From: Combretum micranthum
Taxonomy: Eukaryota; Streptophyta; Magnoliopsida; Myrtales; Combretaceae
Assembly: GCA_024138025.1 (NCBI GenBank)
Contig: JAMXBD010001446.1
Coordinates: 1 to 64,000, forward strand
Length of the DNA: 64,000 nt
Direction: 5' to 3'
Part shown: one piece after another, positions 33,375-45,454 of the stretch
How the letters are laid out: each line of letters begins with the position of its first letter
How positions within the stretch are numbered: the first letter of the stretch is position 1
Notes under the pieces: model-generated
Seen by the model: the letters and a program-made list of their open reading frames with translations, nothing else
Databases searched by the model: none
Told to the model about the DNA's origin: nothing
Translations under genes and position numbers: made by a program

Positions 33375-34352
33375 CTATTCTGTATAACTGGAATCAACTA
33401 CTTGATTTGAAGTGTTTAGTACCCTAACACTATTCATTATAGTAGAATTATTCGTAAACGAAGGCATTGCATTCATTCCAGCATGACCTCTAATCACTTT
33501 CTTCCCTTTGTTACACTTCGGGTACCCAATTAATTGAAAACAACTATCAAGAGTATGTCCTTCAGCCTTACAATGCCAACAAACAAGTTTCCCTTTGTTC
33601 TTCTTTTTGTCATGCACAACATTGCCTTTTCCTTTAAAATATTAAAGGTTGATAACTCTAAATTTGATGTAATCAGCGAAGATACTCACTTTTGTTTTTA
33701 TTTGTTGAACTAAGTAAAAAGCATCATTGATTGAAGGTATAGGATCCATGGATAGTATTTGATTACGTACACCATCATAAATCTCATTAAGACCCATAAA
33801 AAATTGTATAACTTTGTTTTTAGATTCACATTCACTCAATTTCTCCCTTAAGCCACAATCACATCTATTCAGGTGAATACAAGTACACCGAGGATAAGGA
33901 TAAAGTTGTTGCCAACTCATCCCAACATCTCTTAAGCTTCCTATGGTATGTTCTGACAGTTTGATTTAATTGCTACAAGTTACAGATTTCATGTTCAAAT
34001 TGAAACACCATAGAACCATTTGATACACCATATTGTTCACTCACTTCATCCCATGGTTGTTTAGATGATTGTGCATCAAGAAAATTTTAAGAAATTTCAG
34101 GAATCATAGAATTAATCAACCAACATTGAACCATGTAAATGCACCTCAACCATTTAATGAAATTTGGTGAATCTTCATCTAGTTGTGCAATTGTTCCGTT
34201 TATAAATCCTATCTTCAATTTGTGCTTAGGCCCATCCTAGCAAACCTACTCCACCCTAGATAATTGTTTCCATTGAAAAATATACTATCAATTTATATAT
34301 TAGGGTTATCTAAATGTGACAAGTAGAGCGCATCCTTAATTGATGCATCCAT
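33375..34352 (-). pseudogene. Gag of the copia element (broken)
   Basis: The start is an ATG at 34350-34352 (minus strand) opening MDASIKDALYLSHLDNPNI, the usual copia gag start, which stops soon after. FFMGLNEIYDGVRNQILSMD at about 33760-33820 belongs to the gag core. A CCHC knuckle C-x2-C-x4-H-x4-C (CWHCKAEGHTLDSC) at about 33550-33590 is followed by FQLIGYP, as in copia gags. Several frames are needed to read it. Confidence 0.85.
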
Positions 34353-34419
34353 AGCAGTAAAATTATAGGAATCTACAACATTACTTATACTTGTAGAAGA
34401 AATAAGAATTACCCCAACT

Positions 34420-34433
34420 GAGCTCTAATACCA
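34420..34433 (-). other. Primer-binding site of the copia element (Met type)
   Basis: The minus strand reads TGGTATTAGAGCTC. The usual initiator tRNA-Met site is TGGTATCAGAGC, so one base differs. It sits directly inside the 5' LTR. Confidence 0.8.
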
Positions 34434-34678
34434 TGTGAATTTACCATGTTCACTAGTTTTCTATTGATGAATGCGAAGTTAAGGAACGAACAATGAAAAA
34501 GAAATAATGAACTTATGTAAACTATTGTGAAATAATAAATATCAAAGTCAGTTAGTGAAGATTGTTACTGACTATATATATCAAAGTGCGATTAAATCTT
34601 AGCCTTACATTTGTACAAAATCTTACCCCTACACGTACACAAAGTTATGATAAATTATAAGGCATATCGTCTTTCACA
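34434..34678 (-). repeat. 5' LTR of the copia element
   Basis: On the minus strand it starts TGTGAAAGACG and ends CA next to the primer site, about 245 bp. The inner ~175 bases match the 3' LTR at 29842-30019. Confidence 0.85.
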
Positions 34679-34760
34679 TCTTTAATAGAAATAATGCATG
34701 AAAATGCGCTCTAATGTTAATTGGATTTTGTCTACTTGCATCTAAAAGTGGAAGTGTTTA

Positions 34761-36445
34761 TGATAAATAAATGCATAACTCTAAAACTTTTTGTTAACTA
34801 ATGGACTAAGATGGAGAGTAGGGTAGGCTTACTATTGACTGGTGATATCATATAACAACAATATTGACAGGCATGTGTATTCATGATTTTAATGGCTATT
34901 TAAGTAAGATTTAAGGCTTGTTGGTGTGTTATTGTTCAAGAATTGGTACTTAAATCGATAATATTTTCAATTTAGGTGACTTTAGTCCATAACAACGCAT
35001 TTTGGAGCAAATTGGAGAAAAAAAAAAACTTAATTTTTTCCAAAGTAACAAGATCTCAAGGCAAATCATAGGCGAGATAAGAACAAATTCAGCCATAGCA
35101 CAAATCCCATCTCTTTGGTCACCCATGATAGGAGAATTTAGAAGAACAGAAGGAATCCCACCACCTGGGTCGTCCATGATTGAAGTGGAGCCTGGAAGAA
35201 CTTGAGCCATAGTAAGTATCATACCTTCTTGGTCGCCCGTGATGAGAGTGGAGATAAGAGAAAATTCAACTACAGCAAGGATCACTTCCCTTTGCTTGCC
35301 CGTGAGGGATAGTCTACAGGTTGTTGTTTTCACTTTCCTTTCATTTAATTAATACATTGGTTCAGACCCAAAAGACATTAGTCTCCTCCAAGTGTTAATG
35401 TGTTATATTGTTTCACGAGAAAGTCTAATAAGTAGAAAAAGGAGAAGACACCCATTTAGAGAGGGGAATCAAATTTCATGTTCTTGACATATATTACACC
35501 TGTTTGAAGTATCTAGGAAGTAATCGCTATAATCGTTTCAAGGTTGGAAGTGGTATAATTTGTTCTATTCCAGGAAAAACTCAAGAGAGACGACTGGAAT
35601 TACGTGTTCGTGTCTTGTAACAACATCTTGCTAGTTGTGATTGAAAGGGGTTTTCTTTTCTTTTATCTATTATCATGCTTTGTTTCTTGTTTCTTGTTGA
35701 TTTTTGTTGTTGTTATCGATATATCATGTATGAGTAGTGAATTAGGGTTTAAAACACCATATTAGCATGAATATGTTCTTGAAATTGTAATTCTCTTAAT
35801 AATTGTTAGTTTTAGTGAGTGGAATTAATGTAACTAGGGTTGATGTAGCACACAACGTTAACTTATAACATATTTCAATAGAATTAATAGAATATGTTGT
35901 GAGACAATTCTATTGAATAGATCTAATGCACTAAAATAACTTGCTTCTGATAAAAGAGATATTATGGGGAAAGTTACTGCATTTTTATGGGAATCGGTAA
36001 AGTGTCATGATTTAATGCGATCTTGATTGGCTGTTAACTTAGGAGGAATTCTAATAGACACAATTAAGATTAGAAGTAGGAAATTCTAAGAAGGATGCCT
36101 ACAACTAATAATTCCCCGCAGATAATGATTATTGGAGTAACATTTGATAAATCATGTTGACATGGTGACCTAAACCTGCCGTGAATTGGAATTGTCGTCG
36201 TTGTTGTCATAATTAAATTGTTATCTCTATTTATTACACTTGTAATCAACATTAGTTTGGTTGTTTAAGTTAGATTCAATTTATTCAATCCACTATTTGA
36301 TTGCTAGATAATAGGAGTTTTAATTTAGTATTGGTGTTTGCAACGTTCCCTGTGAAGATGATCCTATATTCATCTATACTAATAGAATGATAGGTATACT
36401 TGCCTTTCATATCGAGTAAATTAAAATTGTAAAACTCGATCATCA
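34761..36445 (+). repeat. Third Athila/Tat-like LTR
   Basis: Starts TGATAAATAAATG after a degenerate purine tract (AAAGTGGAAGTGTTTA, about 34745-34760). Ends with ACGTTCCCTGTGAAGATGAT, then GATAGGTATACTTGCC and CTCGATCATCA at 36445. These match the end pattern of the element 1 and 2 LTRs. A four-unit degenerate array lies at about 35072-35330. It is probably the 3' LTR of an element whose body is lost or displaced by the copia insertion. Flanking five-mers (GTTTA, AATTT) do not match. Confidence 0.72.
35072..35330 (+). repeat. Degenerate tandem array in the third Athila/Tat-like LTR
   Basis: Four units of about 55-65 bp, each ending in a GGTC(A/G)CCC(A/G)TGAT-like string (near 35118, 35169, 35231 and a variant GCTTGCCCGTGA near 35294). 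Units share AGAATTTAG/AGAAAATTC and GCCATAG/CTACAGCA-like strings. It lies in the first third of the LTR, as in the other arrays here. Confidence 0.65.
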
Positions 36446-36679
36446 AATTTCTTTGAAAGCCAACCTTTCAAGATGGTAATCAATTCCGTGCTGCTGAAAT
36501 GTTAATCTCTTTAATTAAAACTATGAATATGGTATTGTCATAGTTCTCAACTAGCTATACCATTTAGCGGTAACAGATGTGCAAGGCAGTCTGGCGTGGT
36601 TGTACAACTCTTTTCCTTACGAAACTATGCTAGCAGTTTCTTTTGGTAATCTAGTATATTGATCATTCGCAAGGGAACA

Positions 36680-37130
36680 TCGCTCTCTAGGCTACGCCTT
36701 TTTTCTTTTCCCAATGGTTGTGCTCCACCATTCGTGAGTGCATCAGTCTACAATAAGTTTCAAACGCCCAAGGTTGCAAGGATGGTGGTAAATGTCATTC
36801 TGGTCATTGTGAGTCGGAACTTAAAAAACTCATTGCATTCTCTTTTGATGATCCTAATGACATGCCTCCAATTCGTAAGGTTTCTGGTGGGCAAACGAAT
36901 CAACAACTTCCTGGTACTGCTTCTAGTTTTTGTGCTTCCTCTACTTCAAAAATCAGCATTGATGTTTCTCGCGTTGGAGCTATCATCGGAAAGGACGGTG
37001 CTAGCTTCCCGCAAATTCATCAACTGTCTTTAAAGCTCTTGATCCGAGATCATGGAAAGATCTGAATCTCCAAGGCATGGAAGTGCTCGTTGTTTTTCAC
37101 GTCTCCTAGATTATTACTTTGCGCAAAAAG
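36680..37130 (+). pseudogene. Broken copy of a CCCH zinc-finger plus KH-domain gene
   Basis: From 36775 one frame reads GCKDGGKCHSGHCESELKKL, giving C-x5-C-x3-H, the last three ligands of a CCCH finger. It then runs open through a linker (SFCASSTSKISIDVS) to a KH domain, VGAIIGKDGASFPQIHQLSL, whose G-x-x-G loop is GKDG at 36988-36999. The frame stops at 37064 within the domain, and KDLNLQG can still be read one frame over. Upstream, VYNKFQTPK is one frame off and has Tyr where the first Cys ligand is expected. The finger-linker-KH layout is that of plant RNA-binding proteins of the AtC3H14/AtC3H36 kind (my recognition). It is a pseudogene fragment with no start. Confidence 0.75.
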
Positions 37131-37333
37131 TCGTAGGATTTTCTTTTATCACCGCTTTTTAGATGCTAGTGTGGTAATCATAAGTAATCTTTTTTGGATC
37201 TTGGACAACGATTTTCATTCAATAAATTAGGCAAATTAATTAAGGACTTGGTGACAGCATTTCTTATCCATCTACTCTCTGCACCAGCCACATCTAGAAA
37301 TAGGGATTCGATTGATTGATTTTATCACGGAAG
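37081..37333. other. Stretch with no recognised feature
   Basis: Follows the CCCH-KH pseudogene. It may hold more degraded gene sequence, but no domain can be read on either strand. Confidence 0.4.
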
Positions 37334-39374
37334 TGTAACGTAAATCTCACATTTTACGTGATTTTAGACGAGTGGTTTAGAAATAATAGGAGTTTGGAAA
37401 GACAAGCCAACAAATAATCTTAATCAGTTGAAATTGTAAAAGTGATATACAAAGAAGCTTAAATCATCAACCTTACTATTCTTAAACATTCTCCGTCTAA
37501 GCATTGCTTGGTCTTTAAGTGTAGAGGTTTTACAACATTATATATTCCTTTTATGTATAAATTGTATCTATAGGTTTTCTAATGGGCTTGTCATAAGCCT
37601 GACTCTTATAATTTTCTTTAATTAGTACATTGAAAGCATATTGACTAATCTTAACTACTCATATTATGTGCCTGCCAAACCATAATTCCTAAATCATCTA
37701 AAAATATAAACTTAAATCCTAAACCTATTGATAAACTCAAAGAATCTGTAATATAAAAATAAATCATCAAAAAAGGTAAAGTTGTTATATATTTTCAAAT
37801 AAGAGGGTTTTATGATCCACCATAATATGAATAATAATATTGTTCAATGACAAATGTAGTTGATCAAGAGGGAGTCGTCCTAGAAGGATTTGAGGACGCA
37901 ACATTTAGGCCATCTCAAGGCTGCTGACTTTGCCTTTTTATGCCATTAGTGTTAGTGACAACTTTCTTCGCTTCCGATTCGTCTTTTGAAGTTTCAAGCT
38001 GCTAGTGTAATTCTAGGCTGCTAGCTTATATTCCTATGCTACTAGTCTTCTATGCCATCGTTCATACATTGATTTTTAAGGATTCTCATGTTCTATAAAT
38101 AGCCATAGTCTATTTCTTATTCTCCAAAAGCTCTCCTAAGCTTTAAAAAGCCTTAAGATCTCTATCAAAGCTGTGATTTTGCTTCAAGGTGGACTAGGAA
38201 TCAAATAATAGGTAAGTTGATCCTTTTCAATTCTTTTATGATCTAAAAGTGTTATCTTTCCTAAGGTATCGGTATTGGAATTGGAGAAAATCAAGTTTTT
38301 GGAGAAACTTTGGAGAAAATTTAATTTTGGTGGTTAGAGATTCTATGATTTTACAATAAAAAAAGAAAGATGTGTAAGCCTAGTGTAATTATAGTTCTTT
38401 TTAGTTTGGGTTTAGATGATAACAGAATTATGTTTATCTTGTGAAAATAAATTTTGAATTAGTATTTGATGGTATTCAAATGTTTTTAGTGAAGTTAGGT
38501 TTTCTATTTCAAAAGTTATTTCAAATACGTCCTTACCTTGATTGTTGTTTGTGATTGTAGGATTAGCATCTGTAAAAGAACTAATGTTATATGGCTTTAA
38601 TTGGTCCGTTGCTTGTACTTACTTGGATCTAGTAGACCGGGAGTATCGTGTAACTAGGACGGTGCCTTGATGATCTATTGGTATCGTTGTCTTGAGTAGA
38701 GTTGTGTACAGAGATGATTCCGATAATTTAGGAGTGGTACGAGTATGGTACCCAGGGTGTGTAGAGAGTACCAAACACCAATATACATATATAAATATTT
38801 TGTATACAAACTTGTTTGACTGACTAATCAAAGATAATAACCTATGTTTGTTGTATAAGTTATTAGGTTGCATGTGAAATTTGTATGATACTTGTTCAAG
38901 CGCATGTGATTTTGGTTTGGCGTATTAGGCCTTTGTGCTCACTCCTTTTTTTATTTTTTAGGAGCAAGTGATGATCCAGTAGTGTTTGGTTTATCAAGAT
39001 ATGATGTATTCGTAGATTATGAGGAGGACGATAGTGAAGTTGACTTTCCAGCTGATTACTAGATGTGTAGTGTTGATGATAGCTAAGCTTTGAAGATCTT
39101 ATAAATTTTTATATATTTTTTTATGAATCTGAATATTTTATGAGATCTTTTCTTATGATGTTTTAAGTTTAATGTAAGCTGGCATTTAATTTATGCCAAC
39201 TAAGTTGTTTAGAAATTTTGTTATCTCATAATATTTTAACATTACCCCAAAATGTGAGATATTGATGTTATATGGAATTTACAATTATGGATTAGTAGAA
39301 TAATAGCCATAGTATGTATATATCTAGTGAGGACATATGGCAAGCTGATAACGCTTTTAGTTTAGGACGTTACA
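37334..39374 (+). repeat. Ty3/gypsy-type LTR, family A (2041 bp)
   Basis: Starts TGTAACGT and ends ACGTTACA, a perfect 8-bp inverted terminal pair with the TG...CA rule kept. TATA box TATAAATAG at 38094-38102. Upstream of it GGCTGCTAG-like motifs recur at 37919, 37997, 38015 and 38037. A partial inverted copy (49571-50690) and a partial direct copy (51120-51408) of the same family lie about 10 kb away, the latter next to a chromovirus-type reverse transcriptase fragment. No target duplication: flanks are GGAAG and AAATC. It is probably a solo LTR or one end of a rearranged element. Confidence 0.8.
38094..38102 (+). promoter_or_regulatory. TATA box of the family A LTR
   Basis: TATAAATAG, roughly 760 bases into the LTR and directly after the GGCTGCTAG motif cluster. 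Confidence 0.6.
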
Positions 39375-39803
39375 AAATCAAATGCAAATTGTTGTGTTAT
39401 GAAGCTAATTTAACTCCACACTATCATATATATAGGTATCTTGTTGCAACTTAGATGACAAGGTGCTCTTGGATGTGTTACGTCATGATTTTAATAAAGG
39501 GACTATTTTAGTATATGGGGAAGCACTGTAGCCCGGGCATTTGGAGTATGGAGAATTCATATATCTACAATTCTTCTGAAAGTACCCGGTTCGATATGTC
39601 ATCTACCAAAATGGTTTGTGGATTTTTCTTTTTTTCTTTGCCAGTTGGTGTGGTTTTTTTGAATCAAATAGGGAAAGAAAATTAGCAGTGTCTAGCCTTT
39701 ATCAAAGGTGGTATAACAATTTATGGAATTTTTTATAGTTAATTATCCGAAATGTAGAAGTGCTAATTTAAAATCAGAATTTTGACTGTTTTTGTAATTA
39801 ACT
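39375..39803. other. Stretch with no recognised feature
   Basis: A run of about 60 codons with stops (near 39465-39610) looks weakly protein-like, but I could not match it to a family. Otherwise AT-rich. Confidence 0.4.
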
Positions 39804-39811
39804 ATCCAAAA

Positions 39812-40201
39812 TAGACATCGGCCGACCCGAACCGAAACCACCGGTTCACGGTTCCACGGCACTGCCGGTTCTGACAGTTCTAGTTCTGGTTCCACGTGAA
39901 CCGTGAACCAAGTTTTTTTTTTTTTTTTTTTTAATAAAACAGACCCAGCCCCCTACCCCACCCCCTCCTCCCCCAACACCAAAATCATTCCGTGTTTTGT
40001 GTGTGTATTCGTTTGTTTATTTTTTGTTTTTAGGCGAGTCAGAATCGGTGGAACCGCCGGTTCCGCGTGGACGAACCACTAAAAACCGGGGGGTTCTTCG
40101 GAGGTTCATAACCGCCTCCGACGGGGTGGTTTCTGGGTACGGAACCGCCGGGGAAGGTTCGAGGCGGTTCACGGTTCGGAACCGCCCTGTGGTGATGTCT
40201 A
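39812..40201. mobile_element. hAT-type MITE, 390 bp, with target duplication
   Basis: Terminal inverted repeats TAGACATC ... GATGTCTA bound a GC-rich segment full of GGTTC/GAACC repeats. The flanks are ATCCAAAA (39804-39811) and ATCCAAAC (40202-40209), an 8-bp duplication with one mismatch, which is the size made by hAT transposases. It has no transposase, so it is non-autonomous. It contains a 21-base T run. The 77-codon ORF at 39997 is a by-product of the repeat and not a gene. Confidence 0.88.
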
Positions 40202-40209
40202 ATCCAAAC

Positions 40210-43200
40210 TTTTTTATATTTTTCGAGTAACTATCTGAGTTTTACCCATTTTTATAATAAAGTACCTTAATTTCTATTATAAATAATTTTGCAAGTAATT
40301 ATTTAATACTTTTAAGCTATAGACAGTCAATTGCATAAATAGATAAAATTCTTGTACTAATCATGATATTTGCCATAAAAAAGTTAGTCCAAAAAATTGT
40401 AGAATGCATTGGAATCAAATTCCCAAAATTTTCATTCTTAGAAATTATGAAAAAGATAGGCGATATTCTCAATTTCTAACCTTCATAATGTTTTTCTAGA
40501 TTTTAAAAATTGTTAATAAGCATATCTAGACAAAGGGCTCCATAATTTCGTCCCATTCCAGCTAAAGTATGGGTAACCCAATAGCTACTCTGTCTCTATC
40601 AACCCTCTTAGGCACACTTGGCTTTCCTAACTCTTTTAATCGGATGCTCTCCACTTTACTTTGTTCTTTTATTTAATTTCTTATATACTTTATTAACTTG
40701 ACCATTAAAATGGCCGTATCGATAAATCTTTTGATAGCCATCGACTTCTTATTATTTTGCAGGTCCATTAATTCAATGGTACATCTCCAACATACTTTAT
40801 ATTTAGGGCACCAATAACAAAAATACTGAGAGACAAGTGTCGCATGAAGATAGGATGGGGTCTATCCGCATAATTCATACGCAATTGATTGATTCAATTA
40901 TTTAGGTTCTAGACACCAAAGTATGGGGCATAAATAATTTTGGCATTTAAAGTATTGCACCCATTTTGCGAAAAATGACAAAACTCTTACGTAGCAAAGA
41001 AAAGCTTGAAACTCCCCTACCCGGTCATTGACTTGGATCCATGTTAATGCCTTCCTTTTTGAGATCTTATTTGTTGGGTAGAGTTCCTTCGACTTTCTTT
41101 CTCTTATTTTATCATTTTTTTAAACTTTAGTAATTGTATTGAGTAAAAATATATAAAACCCACAAAACTTAAAAGATATATAAAAAACCTTATACAAAAA
41201 ATAAACTAAAATGGTAATGTTTTTAGAAAAATTCTCAAAATACCTATGAATACTTTAAAAATCTTATTGAGGTTTTTAGGTATGTAAATATTTTAATACA
41301 CCACCATAACAAGGTCAGGATTATTTTGACAGGCAATATTGCTGCGCACAGTCGTAGTATTAATCTTTCTCTAAAAGGCGACAACATTTTTCACATGATT
41401 ATATATTCTTAAAAGTTTTAAATCCCAATCTAAAAATTATGGAAAATACTGCGATGACATAATTTTTATGCAGTGCCAGTCATATGTTCTCTGTAAACCA
41501 ACACGTGGTTTGGAAATTTTGATGCCGGTGGTTGGGAAAATTAACATGAGATTCAGTCAAATCTCGGAATAAGGAAAAAGATGTTTTAATAAAAAATTAA
41601 AAAATTGCCATAGCATCGAAAATAATATAAAAAATAAGAAAATTAAACTTATTTTTTCAAAAATGAACTTAATTTTTTAAAACATGGGTTTAATGTAACT
41701 GCAATAAATCTCTTCATATGTTAAATCATATCTTTAGGAAACAAGTTCAAGAGTACTTCAACAAACTCATTTATTGAAGAGACAGGTAGCATCTTAGTAA
41801 TTTTTTTAAGAAAATATTTTTTTTCCTTTAATTTGACAAATTTTACCTATCCTTTGTATTATATATGGATCTAACGTCAATGAAATAGTTCCAAATCAAA
41901 TCAAATCACATCTGGAATGGCCAACTTTTCGGTTAAAAAATGTGGATCTAGAACTAGAGACGTAAGATGTTAACCTTTTAAAAAGTAAAAGGTTTGAGCA
42001 ATTTTTAAAAATTTTTAGGAGTATCCATGAAGTTTTCTTGAAAGAAAATGAGAGAGAATTTAATAAAAAAAACAAATGTATTATGAAAATTTAAAATAAC
42101 ACTTATTAGAGGGTCTATTTGGATAGTTTTTTTTTTTTTCATTTGTATTAGTATGAGCATTTATATGATATCTGTTTTATATCAGTATCATGTTTGTTTG
42201 AATGATTTATGAGTAAAAATATCTGTTTTTTATTAGTATCTGTTTTTGACAAACAATCACGATAAGAAGATAACAAAACAAACAGAGATTCGAAGACTTA
42301 GCGTCTAAACCTTCTTAGAGTATGGGCTTTACAATTTTTATTTAGACCTAAACGACGGACTGCTTTTTATTTTATCTGAAGACTTAACTTTGTCCCATAA
42401 AAACCTTCTTAGGAACATCCGTAGCCTAGGTCTTTGTATGAAGTATTTAGAATATAGGTCTTTCTAATTTAAATATTATGTTTTGAACATATATCACCAT
42501 TAATATTTTAAAATATAAAAATAAAGATACGAAAGCTCAAAGATTTTATAGTGTATCTTGGAACGTGAAGATCCATGTTTATAAGTTCAAAAAGGGTTTC
42601 CAAGAGGTTCTAAATAAATATCGGTTTGAAATCTTTTGAATATTATACTTATAAAAAAAAGGAATTATTATCATTTTTTATTTACTATCACAACTGTTGG
42701 GAAAAGGATAAATCAAATTCAGTTCATCTCATAAAAAAAAAAAAAAAAAAAACCCCATGTACGTACCTCAAAATTATATTAACTTGCCAAATCACATGGT
42801 TAGTTACTTAAAATTTGATTCATGTGTCCCATAAAATCCCAAACGAGGCTGAAGAACGGTTCCTGACCAATAATACTAAAGATACGTTTCGACTACATTT
42901 GATATTTTCATCAATTCAATGAATCCTCCTTGCATGTTTTGCACATTATTTTTCATATTCTTGAATTGAAAGTCATGGATCACGTGCGCCATTTATTTGA
43001 TTATCTGTTTGGACTGTCTATTTTTCATCTTTCATCTGTATCTGTATTTGTATCTTTTTTAAAATGATATGTGTAAATATATCTAATTTGCATCTAAATT
43101 TTATCTATATTTGTTCTATTTGATCTTTTGATGAAAACTGTCAACTTTTTTTTATCTATATCTATTTCTTGATAAATAATTTGTTAACAAAAAGTTTAAA

Positions 43201-44312
43201 AAAGTATCTATATCTATAAAAAAAAAACCAAAACAAACAGACCCTAAGTTATAAATCCTTGCTTGTAATCTTCGGGCTCCTTTTCAAAAAGGCCATCTTT
43301 CGATTGGTCGGCAAGTTGATCAGGCAAAGTATTTGAAAAGGGGTGATTTCTTCGAAACCTTGCATTGCCATAACATTGAAAAAAATGTGTTTTTTTTTTT
43401 TTTTTGCACAATAATGACTTATGACACGCAACCTAATTTTTGCCTTTGCTTCTATGACCAAACTTCAATCACCTATCAAAAGTTCACATTGTACCACTTC
43501 CCGTTGGTTTACATTAATTTAAATGTTTTATTTCAATGAAATGCTGTTTGAGTTTCGTTAGACTTTATCCTCATGTTGAAATATAAAAAAATAAAAGCAA
43601 TCAACATCGTCAGTCGCCACAAGTAAAAGCGCCTTACAGCACAAAAATTGGATATAATATTTAGGTGGCATTTGATTGTATGGTTTTTAATGATACTCGA
43701 TTGAATAAAGTGATTGTACTATATTTGATTTACAAAATATATATAAAACTAGACAAAACTCTATCTATGAGATGAGATAAAACTTAAAATTTTTATGCAG
43801 TATGTTTTATGATGCAAAAATATTGAAAATGGGCAAAAATAAAAATTTTTAATGAGAATTTTGTTTAGTGTTATCCAGTACCGTACAAACTAAGCATAAT
43901 ATAAGAGAATTGTCTAATACTTCTTGTATTATGCTGTCTAGTCTCTTTTGTAATATTCAGTTCTTGTAATGAAATACTAGTAATTTGTTTTTCTTCGAAT
44001 AAAAAAAAAAGGTATTATAGCATTGATATTACTATTTAGAATATGAAGAACAACATGCTTTCATGTTTACCATTATAAAAAAAAAATTAAGCATTACATT
44101 TCATGTCTCAAAGAGAAAATTTTATAACGTGAAGAGATTAACTTGGAAATAATTTACTATACTTTTTTAAATCATAAATATTAGATTTGCCTTTGATTCG
44201 CTAATTGTTAAATAATAAAAAATTCCTATTATATCCAGCTAACTGTCTAAGGTTGCGTACATAATTGTTACATAATAAATATTCTCATTATATCCAACTA
44301 AGAACCTAATAT
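40210..44312. other. Gene-free AT-rich intergenic stretch
   Basis: No protein-like ORF. The part 42108-43243 begins GGGTCTATTTGG and ends AACAGACCCT, an imperfect inverted pair, and the inner ends near 43010 (CTGTTTGGACTG) may belong to a second small element. These could be nested MITE remnants, but no clean target duplication is found. Long A/T runs occur at 42725-42752 and 43389-43406. Confidence 0.45.
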
Positions 44313-44315
44313 TAA

Positions 44316-44570
44316 CACTGTGTTTGGTCATCTTGTGCAGAGATGAAAGCCACGAAAAATAAAGGAAAGAAACTTGCGAATTGTTTCCCCTGTTTTTCGC
44401 TCGATTTTGGGTAGAAAAATTTGTGAGACAATAAGAGAAAAATTTCCTTTGCTTTTTACCATTTTCCACCTCTTTCTTCCATTGACAAACACTCACTTTC
44501 TGTTACTTTCCACTGGTTTCTCCTGGCTTCCATTGCTTTCCGATCATTTCCGATGGTGTTAAACACAGCG
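44316..44570. mobile_element. PIF/Harbinger-type (Tourist-like) MITE, 255 bp
   Basis: The left end CACTGTGTTTGG and right end AAACACAGCG are inverted repeats. TAA precedes the left end (44313-44315) and follows the right end (44571-44573); a 3-bp TAA/TTA duplication is the mark of the PIF/Harbinger group. No transposase is present. The small ORFs on both strands are incidental. Confidence 0.75.
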
Positions 44571-45192
44571 TAAGGGTATGTGCAATGCAATTTTTTTTTT
44601 TCCAAATTTGAACCTAGCCATATGGAAGTTCATAACTCGAAGAGAAAAAAAAAATGGTTCAGTTTGTGATTTCTACTGTTTTCATTATTAAAATAAAAAT
44701 GCATTCTATCAAAAAACTTCAATTACATATTCCTTATCATCAATACAAATTTAAACAACGATATTTTAAAAAAATTGTTTACCCAAATAAACATGTAAAA
44801 CTTATAGCGAGAGGGAGGATTCATCCATCATAAAATTATAATCGCCACATACTAATTTTATTCTTTTGAATCACCTTGAACTATAAGGATATACTAAACT
44901 CTATCCTAATATGGGTACAAATTATAATTGATTGTATACTTCTAACTAACATATTATCACTTATATAGACCAATAAGTAACTAAGTAATATAATTGGATT
45001 AATTAGTAATACAAAGCAAAAAAATGCTTAGAAGTTGGAACACTAAAGGCTAAAATTGAAACATAATATGTTTACTTTAATTTCATTCTCGTAAATGATA
45101 CATAAATAAGTAAAAAATTTTAAAAATAATTATTTTTTGAATAAAACATTGAAAGAAAAAAATATTTTTTTTTTTAAAATATGTGTAATGGG

Positions 45193-45224
45193 TCGGTTTG
45201 GTTTAAGGGCCCCAACCAAACCGA
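45193..45224. other. Perfect 11-bp inverted repeat
   Basis: TCGGTTTGGTT (45193-45203) and AACCAAACCGA (45214-45224) pair around a 10-base GC-rich loop. It resembles the repeated GGTTCGG cores of hAT MITEs, but no termini or duplication were found. Confidence 0.55.
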
Positions 45225-45454
45225 ACTGTTTAAAAAAAGAACAAAAATTTTTGTATAGTTTGTTTTGGTTCACGATTTGATTAGTTTTTTACACTACCCT
45301 ACCTAATATGCTTGAGTTGGATAGTAGTAACTATATGCACAAAAGCTAAGCAAAATGCGAAATTAAAAAATAAATGGAAATTTAAAGAGAAAAGGATATT
45401 AGAGGTGAATGGAACATAAAGTGTTGAAGTCCTTGGAAAAAACAAACCTTTGAA

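Larger units (their letters stand above)
29842..34678 (-). mobile_element. Ty1/copia retrotransposon, minus strand, decayed
   Basis: On the minus strand the order is LTR, Met-type primer site, gag with a CCHC knuckle, protease, integrase, reverse transcriptase, RNase H, polypurine tract and LTR. Integrase before reverse transcriptase is the Ty1/copia order. The 3' LTR (29842-30019) has lost its outer end and the 5' LTR spans about 34434-34678. The polyprotein is broken by many stops and frame changes. Its outer neighbour on the right is the end of another LTR element (34761). No matching target duplication is left. Confidence 0.92.

Noticed and set aside
39997..40230. 77-codon frame in the GC-rich segment
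   Set aside because: It lies within the hAT MITE and crosses its right end. The protein is just translated GGTTC repeats.
42108..43243. A single 1.1-kb MITE with GGGTCT...AGACCC ends
   Set aside because: The ends are imperfect and the flanking bases do not give a convincing duplication. A possible second end at 43010 suggests mixed remnants, so I did not call an element.
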